From UBA11346 sp038060575 (GTDB lineage Bacteria > Planctomycetota > UBA11346), in the NCBI GenBank assembly GCA_964652775.1, contig CAZZAM010000006.1:62001-126000 (forward strand): DNA of 64,000 bases, written 5' to 3'. Both the position numbers and the translations under genes were made by a program. Position 1 is the stretch's first letter. Every line of letters starts with the position of its first letter. Below are positions 57,869-64,000 of this stretch, piece after piece. The notes below the pieces were generated by a model. The model saw nothing but the letters and a program-made list of their open reading frames with translations, did not search any database and was not told the origin of the DNA.

Positions 57869-60502
57869 TCTTCGAGGATTTACGCAACTTCTCGCAACGA
57901 TGGACGGGCGTATTTCCCACCTACAACCACGTCCGTGCCACCCCGGCCAACCATCAATGTGACGAGCATCGTCGACCTGCCGTCGGTTATCCAATCGATC
58001 GCGGGTCAGCGTCGGAGTGGCGTGCTGGTCGTGCGCAGCGAGGACGAGGAGCGGCGACTCCATTTCAAGCATGGCCAGTTGGTTGCGTTCACTGGTGGAC
58101 CGAAGGTGTTGCTGCGCCGAGCCATCGGTTGGTCGCGGGCAATGGAGCTGGCAACTATCTATGACCGCGCCGGAGCGTTGGGCGGCGATCCCGAGCCCCA
58201 GGAGCTTGTCGCCAAGCTGCGGGCACGCGGGGAACTGCCGGATGATGCGTTGGTCGAAGCCTTGGCGATGAGCGCGGAAGAGGACATGGGCACAATCCTG
58301 TCGTGGCCAGCGCCGACCTTCGACCTGCTGACCGTGGCTCCGGATGACTCGTGGGCCAAGCTGCAGATCGACAGTGGATTGTCGCTCAATCCCAGCGCTA
58401 TTTTGCTTGAGGCGCTGCGCCGCCAGGACGAGCGTTCGACCTTTGGCGAATTAGTTCCGGATTCGTGGGACGTGGTGCATCGCGAAGTCGGTGTGGAGCA
58501 GACGCAAGCGGACGAGGATCAAGCATTGGTCTTGGAATCCAGTGGCACCACCGCGCTGTGTCGTGATCTCTTAGCGCACCCGGTCCTGCAGCCGCATCGC
58601 GCGTTGCGCGCGTTGGTTGAACTGCGTCGGCTCGGTGCGCTCCGCGTCGTGACTGCGGCCGAGTTGGCACAAGCCGGCGAGCAGGCACGCGAACGCGGTC
58701 AACACGCCGAGGCGTACGGCATGCTGGGACGGGCACTGGCGCTTGGTCACGATGGCGCGCGCATGCGCGAACATCTGGCCAATCTTGCCGAGCTGCTCGG
58801 GGATCGTGCTGCGGCCGCAGTTCACTGTCTCGCTGCAGTGCCCTTCCTGCAATCGCCGCAGGCGATGATCCAGGCATTGAAACATGTGCTTCGCTTGGGC
58901 GCCGAGCAGGAAGGTCCGCTGACCCAACTGGTGGCGCTGAATCTCACCGTTGGTGATGATCGCGCGACGCTGGAGGCACTGCTCTCGTTGGTTCGCCTGT
59001 ACGAGGGGCGTGGTGATCGTCAGCGTGCAATGGAAGCATTGGGCGAGGCGCAATCGCTCGGCGCTGACAAGGTGGTGACTGCCAAGATGATGGCCCGACT
59101 TGCCGCAGCGTCCGGCGATGTTGCTCAGGCGGCGATCCAGCTTGAACAAGCGGCGCGTTTGGCCACCGAGCAGAATCGTAACGACGAGGCGATTGAGGCC
59201 TGGCAGACGTTGCTGCACCTGCGTCCGGATCGGCTTGATCCGGCGCGCGCCTGCGCCGCACTGTTGGTTGCCGGTGGGCGTCAGGAGGAAGCAGCGCAGG
59301 TGTTGCGCGGTGCGTTGGGTCAAGCGGCGAATGCGCCCGAGGAAGTGCAGCTCGTTGCCTGGGAATATTACGCCAAACTCAATCCCAATGCTGCGGATGC
59401 CCACGATTGGCTGGCCAAGATCTATGCCAAGCGGCGTGATCGCGAGGGCGCAACCCGGCAGCTCCGATTGGCGGCAGATGCGCAAGAGCGCGCTGGCGAT
59501 GATGCGGCGCTGATCGAAACCCTGGGTCGAATCGTTGTGCTCGGCGGCGAGGACGTCGAGCTGCTCAGTCGCTTGGGCAATACCCACGATCGACTCGGAC
59601 TTGGTGTAACCGCCATTGATGCGTGGTGTCGGGCGGCCGACCTGGCGATCGAGGCTGGCCGGCTGGATCAGGCGCGCGAGGTGCTAGCGCATGCCCTCGG
59701 GCGAACGCCGTTCTCGGCCGACTTGCGTTGGCGCGACGCCGAGCTGGCCCTACGCGAAGGCGACGGCGCGCGCGCGTGGATCGAATTGCGCCGCGCTGCA
59801 GATCTCGCGCATGGCTCTGGTGACGCAGAGCGGGCCAAGGAACTCCTGCAGCGTCTATGCAGCTTACGCCCCGATGATTTGGCGGCGCGTTTACGCCTGT
59901 GCGATGTCTTGCGTGTGCAGTCCGATCCTGCCGAACACGGCGCGCTTGATGACGCGCTCCGCTTGGCGATTCGCAGTGCAAACTTTGGTTTTGCGGTCGA
60001 GCTGGCGACCCGCCGGACGCAGATCGCAACCCGGGCACAACGGTTCCAGGCTCATGCTGATCTGGTCGAGTTACTGCGCCGGGCTGGCGACACTGCCGGC
60101 GAGCGCGCGGCCGCCAAGGATCTCTTGGAGGACCTATTGGAGGCCGGCCACTTCGAGCGCGCGGTCGAGTTGTTATCACGCCAATTTGCCGCCCATCCGC
60201 GCGATCCCGATCTCGCGCTGCAGCTGGCCGAGATCCACAGTTCGCTCGACGATGGGCGCATGGCCGCTCGCTGTCTGCGCCATGCCGTGCAATTGCTGCA
60301 GGCTGAAGGCCGCAAGGATGAGGCGCGTACCGCCCTCGATCAATTGGAACAGATCAGTGAAGACGACCTGCTGATCGCCGCCGCGCGCAAACGTCTGGAC
60401 GCCGGCGAGGCAGTCGAATGGGAGCAGATCCGAGTTTCGCTCGAACAAGATCAACGCCGTGGCTTGGTCAACAAGCTGGGCAGCGAGATGATCCAGCGTT
60501 GA
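57821..60502 (+). CDS. DUF4388 (PATAN-like) and TPR-repeat protein
   Basis: An 893-residue cytoplasmic protein. The N-terminal DUF4388 module (SIVDLPSVIQSIAGQRRSGV, LVVRSEDEERRLHFKHGQLV) is a small fold common in deltaproteobacteria and planctomycetes and linked to signalling. After residue 170 the protein is built from about 15 helical hairpin TPR units, such as EAYGMLGRALALGHDGARMR and ALGEAQSLGADKVVTAKMMA, that likely bind partner proteins. The first 35 codons run through the GATTTCGCAGAT repeat. The true start may be GTG at 57935 or 57959, directly before the conserved NVTSIVDLPS. GC3 is high throughout. Confidence 0.8.
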   Translation: MVSNRQSAESAQSVDNSSRIYATSRNDGRAYFPPTTTSVPPRPTINVTSIVDLPSVIQSIAGQRRSGVLVVRSEDEERRLHFKHGQLVAFTGGPKVLLRRAIGWSRAMELATIYDRAGALGGDPEPQELVAKLRARGELPDDALVEALAMSAEEDMGTILSWPAPTFDLLTVAPDDSWAKLQIDSGLSLNPSAILLEALRRQDERSTFGELVPDSWDVVHREVGVEQTQADEDQALVLESSGTTALCRDLLAHPVLQPHRALRALVELRRLGALRVVTAAELAQAGEQARERGQHAEAYGMLGRALALGHDGARMREHLANLAELLGDRAAAAVHCLAAVPFLQSPQAMIQALKHVLRLGAEQEGPLTQLVALNLTVGDDRATLEALLSLVRLYEGRGDRQRAMEALGEAQSLGADKVVTAKMMARLAAASGDVAQAAIQLEQAARLATEQNRNDEAIEAWQTLLHLRPDRLDPARACAALLVAGGRQEEAAQVLRGALGQAANAPEEVQLVAWEYYAKLNPNAADAHDWLAKIYAKRRDREGATRQLRLAADAQERAGDDAALIETLGRIVVLGGEDVELLSRLGNTHDRLGLGVTAIDAWCRAADLAIEAGRLDQAREVLAHALGRTPFSADLRWRDAELALREGDGARAWIELRRAADLAHGSGDAERAKELLQRLCSLRPDDLAARLRLCDVLRVQSDPAEHGALDDALRLAIRSANFGFAVELATRRTQIATRAQRFQAHADLVELLRRAGDTAGERAAAKDLLEDLLEAGHFERAVELLSRQFAAHPRDPDLALQLAEIHSSLDDGRMAARCLRHAVQLLQAEGRKDEARTALDQLEQISEDDLLIAAARKRLDAGEAVEWEQIRVSLEQDQRRGLVNKLGSEMIQR

Positions 60503-60536
60503 AGATGTCCGGCCAAATCCACGGCTAGGAGCGTAC

Positions 60537-61637
60537 ATGAACCCCAATGTCACCGGATCGAGCGGACTACCGCCGCTTGATCCTAACTTCGCAGTCAGTC
60601 AGCCTGGCAGTGATCTGCTGTGGCACGATGCGAGCCAGCTCACGGTGGAAGGTCAGGGCTGGCAGAAAGAGCAACTCAAGCGCCGCTTCGATCGTCTGCC
60701 GGCAACTGCGGAAGGCGTGGTGCGACGCGACGTGTGGGAACTCAGTCGCCAGAGCGCAGGCATTGAGATCCGATTCGTGAGCGATGCGACGGAGATCGGT
60801 GCGCGCTGGACTGTCCTCAATCAGGAACTGGCTTTTGATCACATGCCAGCAACTGGGGTCAGTGGATTGGATTTGTACGCACGCGATGGCCAGCGCTGGC
60901 GTTGGATCGGAGTTGGTCGTCCGACTCAGTATCCCACCAATCAAGTGAGCTTGGTGAAGGGCGTGCCAGTGCAGGGTCTGCGGGAATTTCGCCTGTATCT
61001 ACCGCTCTATAATGGCATCGAGCAGGTCATGCTCGGAGTGCCGAAAGGAGCAGTCCTGCAAGCTGCGCCAGCGCGGAGTAGGTTGCCGGTGGTCGTCTAC
61101 GGAACCTCGCTCACCCAAGGCGGCTGCGCTTCGCGACCTGGGATGGCCTACACCTCAATCCTGAGTCGTTCGCTTGATTGTGCGGTGGTCAATCTGGGCT
61201 TCTCGGGCAATGGCTTGGCTGAACCGGAAGTTGCTCAGGTGATTGCCGGCATGGCCACGCCAGCGGCCTTCGTGCTGGATCAGATGGGCAACGTGTCGGC
61301 AGCGATGGTGCGCGAGCGCATGCCGTACTTCATTGCCACCTTGCGCGCCCAGCATCCACGGACGCCGATCGTGCTGGTCGAAAACTTCGTCTACCAGAAC
61401 GAATGGCTGTATGGACCTGACTACGACCGTTCGTCGGGGAAAAACGGGGCGCTGAAGGAAATAGCCACACCGCTCATGCAGCACGATCCATTGGTTAGCT
61501 ACGTATGCGGCAAGCCGTTGCTCGGCGACGATGGCGAGGCCACGGTTGACGGTGTCCATCCCACCGATCTCGGATTTATGCGCATGGCGCAAACATTATA
61601 CGCACCGATCTCCAAGATGCTTGCGCGTAGAGTTTAG
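60537..61637 (+). CDS. SGNH/GDSL-like hydrolase
   Basis: A 366-residue esterase-like protein. The N-terminal beta-rich domain (SDLLWHDASQLTVEGQGW, then ELSRQSAGIEIRFVSDATEI) is of the kind found in front of planctomycete SGNH esterases. The SGNH core starts near residue 184: VVVYGTSLTQGGCASRPGMA with S nucleophile, NLGFSGNGLAEPEVAQVIAG with G and N, and VDGVHPTDLGFMRMAQTLYA with D-H. No signal peptide is visible. GGAG lies five bases before the ATG. It precedes a second esterase-like gene by about 180 bases. Confidence 0.88.
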   Translation: MNPNVTGSSGLPPLDPNFAVSQPGSDLLWHDASQLTVEGQGWQKEQLKRRFDRLPATAEGVVRRDVWELSRQSAGIEIRFVSDATEIGARWTVLNQELAFDHMPATGVSGLDLYARDGQRWRWIGVGRPTQYPTNQVSLVKGVPVQGLREFRLYLPLYNGIEQVMLGVPKGAVLQAAPARSRLPVVVYGTSLTQGGCASRPGMAYTSILSRSLDCAVVNLGFSGNGLAEPEVAQVIAGMATPAAFVLDQMGNVSAAMVRERMPYFIATLRAQHPRTPIVLVENFVYQNEWLYGPDYDRSSGKNGALKEIATPLMQHDPLVSYVCGKPLLGDDGEATVDGVHPTDLGFMRMAQTLYAPISKMLARRV

Positions 61638-61821
61638 ATGTAGCGAATTTTGTGACGGTGCTGGTCCCGTCCCGAATGGTTTGCATCTCGACTGCCAACT
61701 CGACGAGAACGAAAGCGGGACAGATACAGATGTGTCTGACGCTGCACGGTCGGTCAGCGATGTTTCGCCGTGGACTCACCGTAGGTCCATCAGATCGTAT
61801 CAGCACGCAACGAGGATCCTT

Positions 61822-62643
61822 ATGCACCGCGCTCTCTGGGTCTGCTGTTTCCTTTGTTTCCTTGCTTCGGCGATCGCCGGCGAGCCGCAGAAAATCCTCA
61901 TGGTTGGCAACAGCCTGACGTACACCTATGGTATTCCGGCGATCCTCGAAAACTTCGCCAAGGCGACGAAGCGCACGCTGACGGTTACCACGCACGTCGC
62001 TGGTGGCAGGACGCTGACGTGGCATTGGAGCAATCCATCCGGCAAATCCGAGGTGACGGCTCCGCAGGCGATTGCCAAAGGCGGCTACGATCTGGTCATC
62101 ATCCAGGACAGCGCTCAGCCATTGATGAAGAGCGGCGAGGGCGCGGAGGCCTTCGTCAAAGTTGTCCCAGATTTCGTCAAGGCGATCCGTAACGCATCGA
62201 TGCAGGCCATGCTCTACATGGGGCATCCGACGGCCAAGGAGGTGAAGCTTGAATCAGTTCAATCGGTCATCGACGCCTATGCTAAGGCCGCCGATGCGTT
62301 GGCGATTCCGTGTGCCCCGTCGGTGCTGGCGTTCGTGCGCTTCAACGAGAAATATCCAAAGATCGCGTTGTTGGATGGGCAAGCCGATCGTAAATATGCG
62401 TTGGGCAAGGCGGGGACCCACCATTCGCCCTTTGGTGCGTACCTCGCCGCCTGCACGCTCTACGCCACTATCTACAAGCAGACTCCGGTTGGTCTCACCT
62501 TCCATGCTGCGTTCGACGCCAAGACCGAAGTCCCGATCGATGTCGCTGACGCTGCTGCTGCGCAGGAGATTGCGTGGCAGGTAGTTCAAGAGTACGAACG
62601 GAACTATCCATTGGCGACATCAGGCAAGGCTCCGGCACACTGA
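61822..62643 (+). CDS. DUF4886 / SGNH-type secreted protein
   Basis: A 273-residue protein with a signal peptide (LWVCCFLCFLASAIAGEPQ). KILMVGNSLTYTYGIPAILE is the SGNH block I with GNS, and AGTHHSPFGAYLAACTLYAT holds the H and residues near block V. The family (DUF4886-like) is frequent in polysaccharide degradation loci and thought to remove esters. GAGG lies six bases before the ATG at 61822; the frame is open upstream but not conserved. No gene lies in 61638-61821. It is convergent with the TerB-like gene. Confidence 0.85.
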   Translation: MHRALWVCCFLCFLASAIAGEPQKILMVGNSLTYTYGIPAILENFAKATKRTLTVTTHVAGGRTLTWHWSNPSGKSEVTAPQAIAKGGYDLVIIQDSAQPLMKSGEGAEAFVKVVPDFVKAIRNASMQAMLYMGHPTAKEVKLESVQSVIDAYAKAADALAIPCAPSVLAFVRFNEKYPKIALLDGQADRKYALGKAGTHHSPFGAYLAACTLYATIYKQTPVGLTFHAAFDAKTEVPIDVADAAAAQEIAWQVVQEYERNYPLATSGKAPAH

Positions 62644-62656
62644 GACATAGCGTTGT

Positions 62657-63088
62657 TTAGCGGGCGTACTTGATCGCGAGCACTTCGACGATGCGTTCGG
62701 CCAGGGCGTTGTCGACGCCCAGGCGTTTGCCCATCAGCTCCAGCAGTTTCTCTTCGCCTTCGTCGATGTCGCCTGAAGACATTGCGAGATCGGCGGCGAG
62801 TACGAACAGTTTCTTGCGCACCGCCGGACTCTCGATGCCGTCGAGGGCCGCGACCGCCTCGTCGATGCTCTTCTTGCCGCGCAGCAATTGTTGCGAGCTA
62901 CGCAGCAAATCCTGGAGATTCTTGCCACGGAAATCCGGCACCGTGATCAAGAAGCCCTGCAACGTTGCCAACTCTTCGGCCTGGATGTCGCCATCGGCGG
63001 CGATCATGAGCAGCATGCCATAGACCAGCAGTTGTTCGTCGACTGGCTTGCGCGGGGTGGAACCGAACATGCGGGAGAGAAGACCCAT
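62657..63088 (-). CDS. TerB-like protein
   Basis: A 143-residue TerB-domain protein, an all-helical fold found in tellurite-resistance and other stress operons. VDEQLLVYGMLLMIAADGDI, QAEELATLQGFLITVPDFRG and SIDEAVAALDGIESPAVRKK are typical, with DIDEGEEKLLELMGKRLGVD resembling the acidic metal-binding motif D-x-x-x-x-x-E-E. No ter operon genes are near, so metal resistance is not implied. GGAG lies close (three bases) before the ATG. The C39-like gene is upstream on the same strand. Confidence 0.87.
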   Translation of the reverse strand: MGLLSRMFGSTPRKPVDEQLLVYGMLLMIAADGDIQAEELATLQGFLITVPDFRGKNLQDLLRSSQQLLRGKKSIDEAVAALDGIESPAVRKKLFVLAADLAMSSGDIDEGEEKLLELMGKRLGVDNALAERIVEVLAIKYAR

Positions 63089-63118
63089 AGAGACTCCGTG
63101 TAGAAGTGGCTCGTCCGT

Positions 63119-63784
63119 TTATGGATGTGATGGCGTGGGCAAGGAGGGTGTGGTGGGCGTCGGTTGAGAGCCGCTCCGGTGTAGCACGCGTATGGCATGA
63201 ATGTGCGTTGAGCGAGTGGACACCGGCACCACGGCCCGCTGCGTGTTCAACGGATCAATCATCACGTAACCCGTGTGCTGTTTCCCAATCATGAGCACCC
63301 AATGCGGAACTTGGCCCCAGAGCATGATCTTGGCGATCACCGGTCGGCCGCCGCGTAGCTCGTTATCAATGGCCATGTGTGTTAATGGCGGGAATGCAGT
63401 CATGAATGCTCCCTTCGTGCACGTGGTGACTGCACCCCAGACGAGCTGGCCCTGAGCGGTGAAACCATGGTTGGCATTGAGTTCTCGGCACAGCTCGCCT
63501 GGTGTGATGTGGAGATCGAATGATGACAGCGTCATCGCCACGCACGAGACGAGGCAACCAGCTGCTGCCATGGTATCGTTGCTGCCACTGATGATCTCGT
63601 TGCTCCAAGCCGGATCGTTTTGCAGCCAATAGGGGATGCCAGCGATGGCAGGTATAATTTCGGCAGAGCCACCAGCGGCTGAGATTGGCGGCTCGGGTGC
63701 TGCTCGCCTGCGCCAGAGTGAGAGCGCCCCGTAGGCCAGAACGGCAACGCTCAGGCACCCGATGATGATGGTTGAGATCCTCAT
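63119..63784 (-). CDS. C39-like peptidase, N-terminal anchored
   Basis: A 221-residue papain-fold protein with a membrane anchor (IIIGCLSVAVLAYGALSLW). IPYWLQNDPAWSNEIISGSN then AAAGCLVSCVAMTLSSFDL shows the C39-like pattern with the Cys in GCLVSC and QNDPAW before it. HWVLMIGKQHTGYVMIDPLN carries the His and Asp. These enzymes cut double-glycine leaders or cell-wall peptides; here no transporter is adjacent, so a stand-alone role is likely. AGGA lies eight bases before the ATG. The TerB-like gene starts 31 bases downstream of its stop. Confidence 0.82.
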   Translation of the reverse strand: MRISTIIIGCLSVAVLAYGALSLWRRRAAPEPPISAAGGSAEIIPAIAGIPYWLQNDPAWSNEIISGSNDTMAAAGCLVSCVAMTLSSFDLHITPGELCRELNANHGFTAQGQLVWGAVTTCTKGAFMTAFPPLTHMAIDNELRGGRPVIAKIMLWGQVPHWVLMIGKQHTGYVMIDPLNTQRAVVPVSTRSTHIHAIRVLHRSGSQPTPTTPSLPTPSHP

Positions 63785-63902
63785 GTCATTCGTCCTGATT
63801 CATCCTGACTATGTGACCTACGTGGTCTGAAGGATCAAGCTCGAACAACTCATGCCGTGCCAGTGCACTTGGCAGATTTTCGGCAAACCTCAATAGCGCA
63901 AT

Positions 63903-64000
63903 CCAAGGCAACCGCAGAGGCGCAGAGCTACGCAGAGGTCGCAGAGGGCTGGGGTTAAAAGACATTGCAGTTTCTGGCGCCATTCACCCACAGGGTGACG
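63903..64000. repeat. Inverted-repeat element, CCAAGGCAACC-ended, copy D (cut by window)
   Basis: Begins CCAAGGCAACCGCAGAGGCG at 63903 and continues with GCAGAGG-like units. Only the left arm is inside the window. The stretch 63785-63902 before it has no gene or clear structure. Confidence 0.7.

Noticed and set aside
62657..63088. Tellurite resistance determinant
   Set aside because: Only a TerB-type domain is present; no terC, terD or terZ genes.
63786..63983. Small minus-strand frame at the window end
   Set aside because: Lies largely in the CCAAGGCAACC element; its translation is the standard by-product of that repeat.
1..64000. tRNA and rRNA genes
   Set aside because: No cloverleaf-like or rRNA-like segment was recognised by eye; a dedicated covariance search would be needed to exclude a missed tRNA.

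Overview
The window is a GC-rich (roughly 60%) bacterial chromosome segment with about 60 protein genes, no tRNA or rRNA gene that I can see, and no phage, plasmid or transposase genes. Several traits suggest the PVC superphylum, most likely a planctomycete-like organism: ECF sigma factors carrying C-terminal membrane and extracytoplasmic extensions, an N-terminal Cys-motif protein, SGNH/DUF4886 esterases, a ThuA/PhyH/AraC regulatory style, and abundant palindromic repeats of the GCAGAGGCGCAGAGG type. This assignment is an inference from gene content, not from a marker gene.

Layout. 1-4035: 3' end of the complex I operon (nuoL partial, nuoM, nuoN). 4241-9459: a thioesterase, a DUF1287 protein, a four-helix-bundle (S23) gene embedded in heptanucleotide arrays and an inverted repeat, and an unrecognised 1113-residue protein. 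9456-20093: a membrane-tethered ECF sigma factor, a WYL regulator, a C45 peptidase, an ABC permease, a phosphoesterase, and a sigma factor/small membrane protein/large membrane protein cassette. 20108-32741: PriA, an MFS transporter, MscL, a GNAT, a ThuA/dehydrogenase/AraC module, an AAA_14-DUF4143 ATPase, an AraC/PhyH pair, and an AT-rich orphan gene. 32748-35991: menA-menC-menE, an operon with 4-base overlaps whose product (menaquinone) would be a quinone for complex I. 36277-36867: a protease-like protein lacking catalytic residues. 36932-51568: a surface polysaccharide locus with glycosyltransferases, methyltransferases, an aminotransferase, a Wzm/Wzt-type exporter, RfbC, an acyltransferase and a heptosyltransferase-like gene. 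51697-64000: a second membrane-tethered ECF sigma factor, a degenerate phosphatase-like secreted protein, glgB, a DUF4388/TPR protein, two SGNH-type esterases, a TerB-like protein and a C39-like peptidase.

The most unusual aspect is the density and variety of small inverted-repeat elements. At least five families are present. One (CAAGGCAACC ends) has conserved ends but exchangeable interiors. Another (GGGATCGCCGAGTTGCACTCGGC) sits inside the translated N-termini of priA and menE, whose starts are fixed by 4-base overlaps with upstream genes. The S23 gene lies in a composite module: 13 heptad units, a 121-bp nested inverted repeat whose right arm holds the Shine-Dalgarno sequence, the gene, then 11 more heptads in strict phase starting at the stop codon.
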